From NCBI GenBank assembly GCA_023101885.1, contig JALPQD010000137.1:3286001-3350000 (forward strand): 64,000 nt of DNA, in the 5' to 3' direction. Position 1 is the stretch's first letter, and the number at the start of each line of letters is the position of its first letter. The translations under genes and the position numbers were made by a program. Below are positions 22,417 to 33,759 of this stretch, one piece after another. Below the pieces are notes generated by a model that was given only the letters and a program-made list of their open reading frames with translations, was not told the origin of the DNA and did not search any database. The DNA is from Typhlomys cinereus (lineage: Eukaryota > Chordata > Mammalia > Rodentia > Platacanthomyidae).

Positions 22417-22701
22417 GGCTGGAGAGGTGGCTCAGGGGTTAAGCCTCTGCCTTGCAGGCAGAAGGTCCTGAGTTCTGATCCTAGATCCCACCAATAGACG
22501 CCAGGCGGAAGCGGGGGTGGCCTGCGTTTCTGGTCCTAGTAGGGCGGAGCCTGTGAATCCCGGGGCAGAGTAAACAAGGAGGTGGAGGCGTCCATGGTGG
22601 TTCCTGAATTCGTCCATGGTTCTACACACACACATACATACACACTCACACACACGCATACACGCACAATTGAATAAATAATAAAAAAAATTAAAAAAAA
22701 A
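22417..22701 (+). mobile_element. Young tRNA-headed SINE inside the MaLR element
   Basis: Full length with a perfect 16-bp target duplication (AAGACTGGCCCCCTTG) at 22401-22416 and 22702-22717. It is later than the MaLR insertion. Confidence 0.95.
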
Positions 22702-23540
22702 AAGACTGGCCCCCTTGAATCACAGCTGATTCTGCTTCTCTATACTGACCATGGGGAAAAGGTCTTCCACACCTGGACAGTTGTTTTATAGAAGTCGATC
22801 CTTGCTTTGGAACTCCACCCTTTAGCTCATTTCTTCTGAAAGGATTTGCATTCTTATGAGTGGGAGCCTTCTATGAGAATCTTGTCCTCAAGCTAGGGCC
22901 TCTCCTATTATCCAAATTGAGAGCTAATCTCTTTAACAGCCATGTTGTTCCTCACTTCTTCCTAGTTCAACTCTTTACGTTTGGCATTGTATTTTTCATC
23001 ATCAGATCTTACAGTTTTTGCTTCTTCCTGCTTGATTCTTTGCTCTTTTTCATAACTCTGAAGACAACTAAAAAGGAGCCATATCACATTGTCAAGACTA
23101 CTACATTGCTTTGAAATTTCCTCCGCCAAGCATTCCAGCTTAACTTCAGGCAAGCTTTCAGGACGAGGGCAGAACTTCGCTAAACTCTCTGGCCAACACA
23201 TGGCTCCATGTGTCACTCTTCCACTTGCAAATGCAGTCTCTGTTCCCCTCTGGACCATCACAAGCTGGGCTCTACTGCCTGCATTTCTCATAGCATTGCT
23301 CTCCTCTGAGCTCTCACGAAAAAGGCCCATTTGGCCAGCTCGCCAAGATGCAAAGACTTTTCCAGCACAAAGTCCCAAAGTTCTCCATATTTCTCCCAAC
23401 AAATAGTTCCAAAGGCACATTAGCCACATCACATTGGCCATACTGCTGGGTACCAACTTCTCTCAGCTTCATAAACAACTTCACGTTGTGGTACCAGCTG
23501 TTCTTAATCTCACAGCAATATCCCACTACCCAGTACCAAT

Positions 23541-23899
23541 TTCTATAAGTTACTCTTACCTGTTGCTGTGAGAGAACACACAAAGTCAAACAACTTATGG
23601 GAGAAAAGGGAGATTTATTCAGCTTATGGTTCCAGAGGGAAAGTACAGTCTCTCAAATCAGAGGTAGCATGGCTGTCTGGCCAAAGCTGGAGGAGGCTAA
23701 GTCACCGCAGACATCTTGGAAGCTGAGAGCTGCAGACTGCTTGCTGCAAAGGCAGACTTCTCCTGAAGGTAGAGTGGGACTAATCCACCTCAAGGCCCAC
23801 CCCTTGTGACTGCCTTCGCCCAGCAAGGCTCCACCTCTCAAGGAACCATGACCTTGCCAAACACATGAGACTGTGGGGGACACATTTCAAATCATGATA
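23541..23899 (-). repeat. MaLR 5' LTR (right copy)
   Basis: The right member of the LTR pair. The terminal TG is mutated to TA. Differences from the left copy are scattered substitutions and a 4-bp length difference in the CCCACC run. Confidence 0.85.
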
Positions 23900-23914
23900 A
23901 ATATGTAGAGCAAC

Positions 23915-24115
23915 TCTATCCAAACTCTTGTTATTACAAGCAGGAGAAACCTGTGATATGGGTGATAGTAAATCTCCATTGTCCCTGCCTAGAATGGAAT
24001 TGCGTGAAGTGCACACCTCTGGGCGTGTCTGAAGGTATCCCCAGAGAGATTTTAGCTGAGGAGGGAGGATCTGCCCTGACTGTGGATCATGTGGTTCTGT
24101 GAGCTGCAGTCTCAC
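23915..24115 (+). mobile_element. LTR-like fragment (ERVL-like)
   Basis: CACACCTCTGGGCGTGTCTG, GATTTTAGCTGAGGAGG and TCTGCCCTGACTGTGGATCA resemble part of the same class of LTR as 45999-46440. No ends defined. Confidence 0.4.
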
Positions 24116-24154
24116 ACTGAATTAAAAAGGGAAAAGGGGTGTGTTCTAGGAAGG

Positions 24155-24312
24155 AGGTGGCTCTCTTAGTGGTTAGGGTGCCTGTGCTTAAACTTGGTGC
24201 CCAAGTTTGATTCCCAAAACCTACACGGTGGAAGGAGAAAACAGACATCCAAAAGGTGTCCTCTGACACCTAAAATATGCTTTTCCTTCTCATATATTTT
24301 TCAAATAAAATA
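24155..24312 (+). mobile_element. B3/B4-like SINE
   Basis: GGAGGTGGCTCTCTTAGTGG head, CCAAGTTTGATTCCCAAAAC, GTGGAAGGAGAAAACAGACA, TGTCCTCTGACACC. The stretch 24313-25080 after it holds nothing recognised. Confidence 0.65.
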
Positions 24313-25081
24313 TATAAAAAAATAAAATGGGGCAGCCAAGGAAGGCAAGAACTCTCTTTAGTAAGGTCGCCTCTTCATTATAGGGACCCACTTCTATTTG
24401 TGCAAAAGAGGAAAGGTTTTCAAAGAAACAGGGCAGCAATCAGGGAAGGAAATGAACACCAAAAAGGTATATTCCATTGTGTGTTATTTGGAAAAATAAC
24501 CAATTTCTTTAATAAATAAATCTTGAAGTTTTAATAGTTTAATAAAAATAGGAAAAATGACTTCTCTGGCTCACAGTCCAGTGTGGGTTGGTGGAAGGAT
24601 AGGAAAGGAAAAAAGATAGAAGGAAGTCAGGGAGAGAAAGAGGAAAGGTGGGGGAGAAAGAGGCAGCATAAGGAGGGATGGAGCTCCACTCCACAGAATG
24701 ATTCAGGGACCCAGGGTTTTCCCACGTTGAGGATCTGTGCTTTTCTTTGTCTCCCCACTCAGGAGAAGGGATAGCAAGAGGGATGATTATGTTTGAGAGG
24801 GTTTCTATAGACCTAGAAATGGTTTCCGTCATTCCTGTTCACACTCCTCAGACCAGCATGGTGACACTGCCTCACTGCGTTGGAGACTGGGTACAGATTA
24901 GAAGGAAAAGAGCCATCAGTGAGAACCAACAATTTGTCTCATACAAACAATTATGTGACACCAGTATTTGCAAAGTCAGATAGCAATTTTTTCTTTTGAA
25001 TTTATTCAGCATTCATATACTCTTATATCATACTTGGTAATATTTAATTATATATTTTACCTCCATTTTATAGCATATATA

Positions 25082-25118
<37 letters not shown>

Positions 25119-25119
25119 C
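25082..25119 (+). repeat. (TG)n microsatellite
   Basis: About 18 perfect TG units in AT-rich DNA. Confidence 0.95.
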
Positions 25120-25254
25120 TGTATTGGGAATCATACTCTTCAATTACTTTTAGTATTTATTATCTTACAGAAATAGAGGTACCATGAATTAATTTTAAAA
25201 ATCATGCTAAAGTCTTAAGACTTTACAGTCTAGAAGCAATTAAATTCGGTTTAT

Positions 25255-25470
25255 TCGCTAAGACACAAATTAATGATTCAAATGTATACAAGGATGCTTA
25301 TTATAACAATAGTCAAAAAGTAAGCTAAATAGCCATTAACTAATGCATAATAAGTAGTATTAGTAGATATAAAATGAAATATGAATATACTGGTGAATGA
25401 TACACACACAAGTGCACCTCTAGAAGGTCAAAGATGGAACAACTGGAATTACAAAATAAGTAATATAGTG
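25255..25470 (+). mobile_element. Old L1 3' end fragment
   Basis: AATAGTCAAAAAGTAAGCTA, AATAGCCATTAACTAATGCA and the following ATGAATATACTGG fit the L1 ORF2 C-terminal region (AATAGCCAAAAAGTGGAAAC type). Diverged. Confidence 0.6.
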
Positions 25471-25554
25471 TTAGATTATATAACCAAACGTATAATATAA
25501 GCATATATGTGTTCATACTGACATAGACATAAATAAAATAAATCTCTTATTTAT

Positions 25555-25757
25555 TTCTTTGGGAGAGAGGGAGGGAGAAAGGATGGAAAAAGAGAGAAGA
25601 GAAAGTGAGGAGAGAGAAGAAAAGATGTATTCAGGTATGCAGGTAGAGGTCAGAGATCAACTTTTGGAAGTCATTTCTCTCCTTCCACCATATGGGTTTC
25701 TGAAGGTGCAACTCAGACACTTTCTTATTGAGCTATTTTACCAGTCCCAGAAATAAA
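25555..25757 (-). mobile_element. B3/B4-like SINE
   Basis: The minus strand reads from a head (GGGACTGGTAAAATAGCTCA) at 25750 through AAGGAGAGAAATGACTTCC to a (CT)n tail at 25558-25620. Confidence 0.7.
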
Positions 25758-26107
25758 GTTTCAGAACAATTCCCTTTCCACCTTCTTAAGAGTAGGGAAA
25801 AAAATCACAAGATGTAGTGATTTCATTTCAAAGAATAGATTACAGGAAATAGAAAATGAACATTTAGAGAGGAAAAACCTTAATCAAGTGATGCCATATG
25901 GAAATATTGAGAATAGGGTCCTTTCCAAAACCTGCGCCTTGCTTTTAATTATGATTTTAAAAAAATCAGACAATCCAATTTGAAAGACATGCTACCATAT
26001 CCAATCAGACATAATGACTAAATGTGATATATTCCGAGTAGAATCTGGAACATAAAAAAGATATAAAGAAAAACCCAGTGAAACATGAGCAAAGAGTGCT
26101 TAGTTAA

Positions 26108-26225
26108 TAGTAATTTGGGCTGGGAGTCTTGCTCAATGGTAGAGTACATGGGTCCAATCATGAACATCACACCCACAGAGACACATAGTGATGTGTACAC
26201 ACACATACACACACACACAGAGGAA
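26108..26225 (+). mobile_element. ID-like SINE
   Basis: TTTGGGCTGGGAGTCTTGCT...CAATGGTAGAGTACATGGG with a CACACA tail. Short and diverged. The region 26290-26945 is unique, with no repeat recognised. Confidence 0.5.
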
Positions 26226-26946
26226 GGAATGAAGGAAGAGACCAATATTTCCATAGTACCATACATGTTAACTACAAGGGAAACCCGATGAGAGGTATAT
26301 GGAACTCTGTATTAACTTTTCTGTAAATATAATATTATTACAAGATAAAAATCTTAGGAACATTTTAGAGACAATGGGCCAAAAGGTAATTATCCAACTG
26401 CAGGCATAAAATTAATTTTAAAATAATTTATTCCCCCTTGAAAATGTCCCATGGAGAGATCAGGAAGCCCTGAAGCGGCCCTGGAAAGGATCCCTTAACT
26501 TCACAAATTGTGTTTTAGGGCAGAACAATTAGCATTTGGTCTAAAAATTCCCTGCTAAACGTTTACAAAGAAAGTTTTAAACCATTCACACAGGTAACAT
26601 AAGGGTCCGCCTGTCCTTGCCTGCAGCTTTATTCGGCTGTTCTTGCTTTCTGTTAGAAGCTGGGATTTGAGATCTAAAAGAACGTGTCCCACTGATTTCC
26701 CCAGCTAGCCTGGGGCTAAGGGCTGAGCCTCCAAGCCGAGCTGGGAACCTAGAGATTGTGCATACAGCTCTCTGCCTGATTCCCTTTCTCTGCTTGGCAG
26801 CACAAGTTCAAAGTTCTAAAGATAAAACACTTCCACTGCTACCAAACCCCTGGAAGTCACTGTGCTTAGGACGGAGCTACCAGTTTCTCTTTTCCTTTCT
26901 TCTTTTCTTCCTCTCTTTCACTAAGAGTATAGAAAGAAATAGATGC

Positions 26947-27255
26947 GGGGCTGGAGAGGTGGCTCAGGGGTTAAGCTTCCGCCTTGCAGGCGGAAGGTCC
27001 TGAGTTCGGATCCCAGATCCCACATATAGACGCCAGGCAGAAGCGGGGGCGGCCTGCGCTTCTGGTCCTGGTAGGGCGGAGCCTGTGAATCCCGGGGCAG
27101 AAGGAGGTGGAAGCGTCCATGGTGGTTCGCGAATTCGTCCGTGGTTCTACACACATACATACACACACACATACACACATGCGCGCACATACATACACAC
27201 ACACACACAATTGAATAAATAATAATAATAATAATAATAATAAAAATTAAAAAAA
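26947..27255 (+). mobile_element. Young tRNA-headed SINE
   Basis: A full-length copy with (AATA)n tail. A 14-bp target duplication (AAAGAAATAGATGC) at 26933-26946 and 27256-27269. Confidence 0.94.
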
Positions 27256-27553
27256 AAAGAAATAGATGCAATTTTAATTGTTTCCAAAATGAGCAGAAGG
27301 AAGTGCAAGGCCTGGGAGCTTTTTCTTTCTACTTCCTAAGGCATGGGACAGGGAATAGGGAGGCAACTGAAATAGTCTTTCTCTACTATGCAATGTTATT
27401 GGTCATATATACTTTCTTCCTCCATCATTCAGATTGCTGCTTGGCTCCACATTAGATATTCATCTACTCACACCTGAATCTCATCACTGGTTCACTTCCT
27501 TCACTTATGTTCATCGTCTCCATCATCTGCTCTGCTCATTTCTTCATTCAGAA

Positions 27554-27555
<2 letters not shown>

Positions 27556-27598
<43 letters not shown>

Positions 27599-27602
27599 TG
27601 TG
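27556..27602 (+). repeat. (TG)n microsatellite
   Basis: About 22 TG units with one T-for-G break. Confidence 0.95.
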
Positions 27603-27617
27603 TCCCCATGAGTGTGC

Positions 27618-27835
27618 ACTTTGATTTGGAAACAGGTTTTGCTGTAGCCCAGGATGACCTCAAACTCCTTACGTGGTTGAAGATGCCTTGAATTTCTATT
27701 CCTCCTGTCTCTGTCTCCCAAGTGCTTGGACTATAGATGAGTAGTACCACATCTGATTCATTTAGTATTGCATACTGAACTTAGGGCCTTGTGTATTTTA
27801 GGCAGACACTCTACCAACTCAGCTACATCCTGGTC
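27618..27835 (-). mobile_element. B1-like plus ID-like antisense SINEs
   Basis: An antisense B1 monomer at 27620-27760 (TGTAGCCCAGGATGACCTCA; CCCAAGTGCTTGGACTATAG), then an antisense ID-like piece ending CTCTACCAACTCAGCTACAT. Confidence 0.65.
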
Positions 27836-27856
27836 CCTCAGAAGTTATTGAAAAGT

Positions 27857-28125
27857 CAGGCAGGTGTGGCTGCCACCGGTATATCCCAGTGCTGGGGGAG
27901 GCAGAGACCCAAATCAGTTTGGCTAGCTAGACTTTCTGATTGGTGAATTCTGGTTTCAGCTGACAGCCCCTGCCTCAAATAAAGCCAAAAATGATTGAGA
28001 AAGACCCCCGATGCAATTTCAGGCCTTTACTTATGCACATATGCATGTGTACCCCCTCACTCATGTGGATATGCATGCACACACATCATGCACACTACAC
28101 ATACATATAAAGCTTTAAAAAAAAA
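27857..28125 (+). mobile_element. B4-like SINE, 3' part
   Basis: GTCAGGCAGGTGTGGCTGCC, CCCAGTGCTGGGGGAGGCAG, TTCTGATTGGTGAATTCTGG and a GCACATATGCATG tail. Confidence 0.65.
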
Positions 28126-28184
28126 AAAGGTCTTTAAATTCATTATCTTGTACTAGACTAAGTATTTGGAGATCCTTGTGTTGG

Positions 28185-28462
28185 GCAAGGAAGGCTCAGT
28201 AAATGAATAGCAAGTATTAAGAATCTTGCCTCACAAGTAGAAGGTCCTGAGTTCAGATTCCAGGTCCCATGTAAAAATACCAGGCAGAACAGGCAGCTAC
28301 CTGCACTTCTATGGGCAGAGCCTGGGAAATCCTAGAGCAAATCAAAAAGGAAGTAGAAGCAATCCAGGATGATTCCTGAAGTCACCCTTGGTCCTCCTCA
28401 GGGACCCACAGTACCCTCTGATACACACACACACACACACACACACATGCAAAAATAAAATA
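28185..28462 (+). mobile_element. tRNA-headed SINE, older subfamily
   Basis: A degraded head but a clear GAAGGTCCTGAGTTCAGATT B box and body. (AC)n tail at 28422-28446. The region 28463-28810 is unassigned. Confidence 0.85.
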
Positions 28463-28814
28463 AAAAGTTTAAATAAGTAGGATAGTGAAAGTTTGGGGTG
28501 ACCAGAAAAGCTGAAGAAGTGATGCAGAAGTGCACTCTGAATGATGAGGAATGAGCCCTGTGACCTGGAGAAAAGGCAGCCATGCATTCAATAACAATGA
28601 GGATGTATTCTGGGAAATGAGCCACTGCCTTTGTGATTGTGGGCATATCACACAGTGTACTTAAACAGACCTAGATAATATGGCTCACTACACACCTTGG
28701 CTATATGGAAAAGCTGATTGCTTCTAGGCTACAAACATGCACATCCTATCTCTATACCAAAAACCAGGTAATTAGACCATAATGTTAAGTATCTATGGAA
28801 ACAGAAAAGGTATA

Positions 28815-29015
28815 GTTAAAGTCGGGCATGGTGCACAAAGCTGAAGCAGCTGTGGAAGGAGAGTAGTGAGTTTGAGTTAAGTCTGGGCCGTATGCCAAGA
28901 CTTTGCCTTAAAAAAAAAAAAAGGGAAAAAGTTTTTCTACTTTCATACTTTTTTCCTCCCAGGATTTTGCACCTGTTAGATAAGTGCTCTCCCTTTGAGC
29001 TACATCCTCAGCCCC
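28815..29015 (+). mobile_element. B1-like fragment followed by antisense ID-like fragment
   Basis: GTCGGGCATGGTGCACAAAG at 28822 with an A-run at 28908-28929. Then TAGATAAGTGCTCTCCCTTT GAGCTACATCC, which is antisense ID. The stretch 29020-29610 holds no recognised element. Confidence 0.5.
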
Positions 29016-29611
29016 TTCTGTCTTTACTGCCCCTGCCTGGCAAATCCCAGGCCTAGATGAATTCAACTCTCTGCCTTTTGATATCCATACTCCGGTTATT
29101 AATGCTGCTAGATAAAAACCCACCCTGGGCAGATAATGCTTTTCTAAATTCAGGGACACGACCTTCCATGGCAACCATTCCCTGCCTTCCCTCCCTCTAC
29201 CTTGGTCTGCAATGCCTTGCATTACTGTCAGCAGATGATCTCACACCTCCTTTCTTGGGAACACAGACTCCAATTCCTACCTAAACCTTGTAACTCTCCT
29301 TTTGTGCTTGCTTGTAAACAAAAGATTCCAAGTCCAGTCTCTTTGCTCCTGAATCCTGGGCTTCCCCCCCCTTCATATTTCTTAGTGACCTTGTGCAGTG
29401 AATAAGGTCGTGTCATGGATAAGATTATCTCTGTCTTGCCTCCCCAAGGCTCCTTCCCTTTAGCATATAAACATGCATACACCACTCCAGTCACATAAAA
29501 CAAAATATCAACAACAAGAAATCTGTCTGGACTCTGCTTCCCCCTTCAACTGTTGATCTTAGTATCCTCCTATTGGAGTTTTTCTACCTTCCTTTTATCT
29601 AGAAACTCACT

Positions 29612-29868
29612 AAGCCAGGCATAATGATACAAGTACAATCCTAGTACTTGGAAAGCTGAGGCAGGTGCACTGTGTGAGTTCAAGGCATCTTGGTTACACA
29701 GCAAGGCTCTCTCAAAACACAAAATCAAAAAGCCAGATGTGGTAGTATATACTTACAAATACCAGCACTTGAATGGTAGACGCAAGAGGATTATAGCAGT
29801 TCAAGACCAGTGTGGGCTACAAGAGAATTCTTGGACAGCAGGACAAAAATTCTATCTCAAAAACAGCG
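29612..29868 (+). mobile_element. Two B1-like SINEs in tandem
   Basis: AGCCAGGCATAATGATACAA...CTTGGAAAGCTGAGGCAGGT and AGCCAGATGTGGTAGTATAT...CAAGACCAGTGTGGGCTACA: two 7SL-type monomers in the same orientation. Confidence 0.7.
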
Positions 29869-29872
29869 AAAT

Positions 29873-30115
29873 GGGCTAGAGAGATGGCTCAGGGGGTAAG
29901 ACTACATCACAAACAGAAGGTCCTCAGTTCAGATCCCAGGTGGAAACAGCTGCAGGCTGCACTTCTAGCTCTGATGGGCAGAGCCTGGGAAATCCCAGAG
30001 CAAAGCAAGAAGGAGGTAGAAACAATCCAGGATGATTTCTGAAGTCACCCTTAGTCCTCCACAGGGACACACAGTCCCCTCTGATACACACACATAAAAT
30101 AAATAAAATACTTTT
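29873..30115 (+). mobile_element. tRNA-headed SINE, older subfamily
   Basis: GGGCTAGAGAGATGGCTCAG head and complete older body with AGCCTGGGAAATCCCAGAGC. Short CA tail. The following 30116-30823 is unassigned. Confidence 0.9.
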
Positions 30116-30823
30116 ATGAAAAGGCAAGTTTTGGGTTAATTAGAGACCCAGCCCCCCCCCCAAATTTTTAAATGAAACAATCTAGGAATATATCCTCGCT
30201 TTCTCCACAAAGTAACAAATTATAAGGTGGGAAAAGAGTTGAAAATGTATACACTTATTTTAAAAATGGAAAATGGGACTATCAGGAAATCTAGAGCTAC
30301 AAGCTGGGAATTCTAGTAGCTGCTGGGAAGAGGAAAGCAAGCAGGGAAAAGTGTGATTAGATTTTGGAAGCAAGAATACAGAAAAGAGAGAAAAGGAAAG
30401 ATTTCACTCTCTGAATTTAAAACTCAAAGAGTAAATAACTTACAGTCTGCATGATGGAAGCCCTGTAGTTTGTGCTCCAGCCCATGTCCGCTGAGAGAAA
30501 GAGACTGAGGAAGGGTTTCTGGGCAAAAGAAAGCATAGGATCTTCCCATCTCTTAGCCTGCCTCCAGGTGGATCTGATTCCCTGGAGGGTACCCTAGACT
30601 CCCGCCAGGTGATGGATAAACCCAGCTAAATTAACTGAAGGGAGAAGAGTCTGGTGTTAACCAGGGAAATGGCAGGTGGGAGGTCTCATGAAGTCCCTAA
30701 CAGAAAAGCAAACAAGGATGATTTCCCATATCAAACTCAGGCCTCCATGTGCAAGTATACATATGCATGTGCATCTGCATACCCACGTGTGCCTACAGAT
30801 ATGAAAAAAGCATGCACATGCAC

Positions 30824-31257
30824 TGTGATAGCTAAGCTTGGGTGTCAACTTGACATACCTGGTATTAACTAAGATGGGCTGAGATCACACCTGGAAGGAT
30901 CAACTGAGACCACCTGAAAGGATTATGTCTGCCCTAGATCCCATCAGAACCTCCAAAGATCTCAGAGGATCCTCCTAGTACTGGACCATATAAAGAGCCA
31001 CCAAAGAGAAGAGATACTTCTTGCAACTGTGCTAGGAATCACTCTTCCTTCCGGCTGGCTGGTTTCTTTGCTTCTTCGACCCTCTAGCCTTCTAACACTC
31101 CAAGTCTTTGACTAAAGACTAGGAATTCTCCAGCCTTCAGCCATCACCCACTTGACTACAGAATTGAGCAGGTACTGACAGCCACCGTTGGACTATCTGT
31201 AAGCTATATATAATCATTGTATCGATTCTGCATCTCTAGAGAACTTGACTAATACAC
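30824..31257 (+). mobile_element. Solo LTR, ERVL (MLT2/MT2)-like
   Basis: It begins TGTGATAGCTAAGCTTGGGT followed by GTCAACTTGACATACC and ends TCTAGAGAACTTGACTAATA CACA. These termini are characteristic of MLT2/MT2 LTRs of class III endogenous retroviruses. No second copy or internal sequence is seen, so it is a solo LTR. Confidence 0.78.
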
Positions 31258-31294
31258 ACATACCACACACATACACATGAAAAAGGAAGAAAAG

Positions 31295-31400
31295 AGAAAA
31301 GGAAGCACAGGTCTACAATCCCAGCACTTGGAAAGCTGAGACACAAGTATTGCAAGTTTGAATCCAGGCTGGACTGCATGAAACAACAAAAACAAAACAA
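31295..31400 (+). mobile_element. B1-like fragment
   Basis: AGCACAGGTCTACAATCCCA, GCACTTGGAAAGCTGAGAC, then AAACAACAAAAACAAAACAA tail. Confidence 0.6.
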
Positions 31401-31600
31401 AGTGACAGAACATCAATGTTTTAGATCAGAGGTCAGCTAACTGTTACAGCCTGCTGTCCATTTTTATATATACTCCATGAGCTATAAATAGTTTTTTTAA
31501 TGGCTGACAGCAAAAAAGAATACTACTATATAATGTGAAGATTGAATGCAATCTACATTTCAGGTCAATTAAGTTAAGTGTCATTAGAATACAGCCACTC

Positions 31601-32087
31601 TGGGCTTTCCCTCCCACACACTATTGCTGCCCTCTCTACCCCTTACCCCCAGCATGCTCTTCCTTTCCAGCTTGGGTCCTGCAGAAAGGTGGCGAGAAGG
31701 GTCATTCTGCCAACAACAAGGTAGTGACCTGAGAATACACTATCAATATTCTCAAGTGCATCCATGGAGTAGGTTTTAAGAAGGTGCCCCTTGGGCACTC
31801 AAATCCAGAAATTCACTATAAAGGAGATGGGGACTCCAGATATGTGCATTGATACCAGGTTCAACCAAGCTGTCTGGGCCAAAGGAAAAAGGAACGATCC
31901 ATACTGAATCCGTGTGCACTTGTCCAGAAAAAGCAAGGGGGATAAAGACTCTCCAGAAGCGCTATACTTTGGTAACTTATGTCCCTGTGACCATATTCAA
32001 AGATCTATAGTCAATGTGGATGAACACTAACTGCAGAGTGTACAATAAAGCTGTAAAACCGTTAAAAACAAAACAAAACAAAAAGGT
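31601..32087 (+). pseudogene. RPL31: Processed pseudogene of ribosomal protein L31
   Basis: An intronless retrocopy of RPL31 mRNA. The start codon equivalent is TTG (31672). Codons for the KKGGEK region, then EYTI...IHGVGFKK and the C-terminus VPVTTFK...VNVDE follow. An in-frame TGA at 31730-31732 replaces an Arg codon, and further changes follow. TAA is at 32028-32030, AATAAA at 32044-32049, then an A-rich tail. A 13-bp target duplication (AATACAGCCACTC) flanks it at 31588-31600 and 32088-32100, proving L1-type retrotransposition. About 60 bases at 31601-31660, inside the duplication but upstream of the usual short leader, are not recognised. Confidence 0.93.
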
Positions 32088-32100
32088 AATACAGCCACTC

Positions 32101-33224
32101 CCACCCTCTGTGTCTACTTTGGTGTTACAATGGCAAAAGTTGGGTAAGCAGTCATGACAGAGTTCATATATTTGTGAAGTGTAAAATGTTTATATATCAT
32201 TTGCAAAAAAAGTTTGTCAACCTCTGTTTTTCTTGTTGTTTGTTTTGCTACTTATTTTATTATTGTGTGTGTGTGTTGCTAGGGGCTAACCCTAGAACTT
32301 TATACATGCTGGGCTAGTGCAGTCCAACCTCTAATTTAGTTGAAAGAAGAAAAATTCATGATAGGCCTTACAACACAATGATCTGTGATCACTGGAGTCT
32401 ATTGGATTTCTTCTTTTGGAAGGCATCAAAGTTCTGCCAGGTTGTGGTTTTTTAAAAAAGTCCTATTTGTATAGGAGAGAAATATCTGCCTCAACTCTCG
32501 CACCCAGAGTCCTTGAAAGTCCGTACTTTCCAGGCTTGGATGCTGTGTTTTCCCCCTGGGCTCCAGCCAGTCTCCTGCGGACTGCTAAAGGGAAAAAGCA
32601 TGCAATTACCTGGCAGTGTGCCAAAATCTTGGGGGAGAAGGGTGTCTGCCCCACTCAAGTTTGGAGCTTGAAGTTCCTGGCAGCAAAAGAAAGGATTTCC
32701 TCCAGAACACAATTACAGTCATACTCTGGCCAGCCAGTTCCTAGGTTTCACAGGGTGGGAAAACATCTGTGCTTTGGGAATCGAAAAGAAAACTCAATCC
32801 CAAGAACTGTTAAGAGATTAAGCAAATCTCTAAGGGAGACTATGAGAAGTAGCAAAGCTGTTCTAGAACAAGTCGTGAAGGAAGAACAAATTCACTGCAT
32901 TCTATCTGGGCCTTCAGATTAGCACAGATCAGTTAAGATCAGATTATCCACACGAGCTATAAACAGCATCTCATAGCCTAATTTATTTTCCCCAGTGTTC
33001 AAAACAGGTAGAAATTGGAGTTTAATTCTGTCACTATAACTTCAAAACCATGGGGTGATTTTTCAGTCTAAAGTATAAATAATACTACTTGGCAACTCAG
33101 AGAGTCATATGCAAGGAAGTGATAAATCTTGAAAAAAAAAAAAACCCAAGAAATTGTTTCTTCATCCTCTTCAGTTTCCACTTTGTTTTTTACTGGAAAA
33201 ATCTTGGTGATGACACTAAAATGA

Positions 33225-33225
<1 letters not shown>
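32101..33225. other. Unassigned intergenic DNA with one 168-codon open frame
   Basis: No repeat was recognised apart from an antisense ID-like remnant near 32270-32340. A plus-strand open frame of 168 codons spans 32416-32922 without similarity I can name. No upstream context, splice sites or codon pattern argues that it is a gene. It may derive from a degraded L1 or LTR. Confidence 0.35.

Positions 33226-33279
<54 letters not shown>
33226..33279 (+). repeat. (CA)n microsatellite
   Basis: About 26 perfect CA units, the longest pure dinucleotide run here after 80-141. Confidence 0.97.
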
Positions 33280-33286
33280 TATGCCT

Positions 33287-33430
33287 GTTATCGGGATATG
33301 GTGGCATCTGCACCCCCAGCTACTTGGGGAGGCAGAGGCAGGAAAATAATGTGCTCCCTGTAGTAATGCTGGGCCAATATATGGAGACCTCCATCCCAAA
33401 GCAAAGCAACAAACACAATAAGAAAAAAAA
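33287..33430 (+). mobile_element. B1-like SINE
   Basis: GTTATCGGGATATGGTGGCA, CCCCCAGCTACTTGGGGAGG, GCAGAGGCAGG: a B1/Alu-type monomer with A-rich end. Confidence 0.7.
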
Positions 33431-33472
33431 ACTCTCTATAATTTCTGCTGGGAAACAAACAAACAAACATTG

Positions 33473-33728
33473 GGCCAGCAAGATGGCTTAGCAGATAAGA
33501 ACATTTGCTACAAAAACCTGATGACCTGTGTTTGATCCCTGGAACCTACAAAAAGCTGAGTGCAGTAGCTCATATCTATAATCCCAGGAAAATGAAAGGC
33601 AAGGACAAGAGAATTCCTGGGAGATTCTTGGGACAGCTAGCTGGAGGGCACAAAGTAGCAGAAACTAAAAGAGATCCTGTCTTAACAAAGTAGAAATAGA
33701 GAAATGACTCCTGAAAGTTGTCTCCACC
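33473..33728 (+). mobile_element. B4-like SINE
   Basis: GGGCCAGCAAGATGGCTTAG head, GTGTTTGATCCCTGGAACC, then a B1-like half and GAGATCCTGTCTTAACAAAG. Confidence 0.72.
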
Positions 33729-33759
33729 CTAGCCACTGGATTTTCAAACAGCTTTCATT

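Larger units (their letters stand above)
21397..23899 (-). mobile_element. Complete MaLR-type LTR retrotransposon (LTR-internal-LTR)
   Basis: Two similar direct repeats of about 360 bp (21397-21757 and 23541-23899) enclose about 1.8 kb. On the minus strand the LTR starts like TGTCATAGTTTGAAATGTGT and carries GGTGGAGCCTTG- and CAGTCACAAGGGGTGGGCCT-like segments, the pattern of rodent ORR1/MT and primate THE1/MST LTRs (ERVL-MaLR). The element is flanked by AATAT at 21392-21396 and 23900-23904, the 5-bp target duplication expected for this class. MaLR internal regions encode no functional pol, and no long frame is present here. A young SINE sits inside it. Confidence 0.85.

Noticed and set aside
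22962..23456. 164-codon minus-strand frame
   Set aside because: It lies inside the MaLR internal region and shows no gag or pol motif. MaLR internal regions are non-coding or strongly decayed.
79..33280. CRISPR-like arrays among regularly repeated units
   Set aside because: The repeats are microsatellites and dispersed SINEs in a mammalian genome. There is no repeat-spacer structure.
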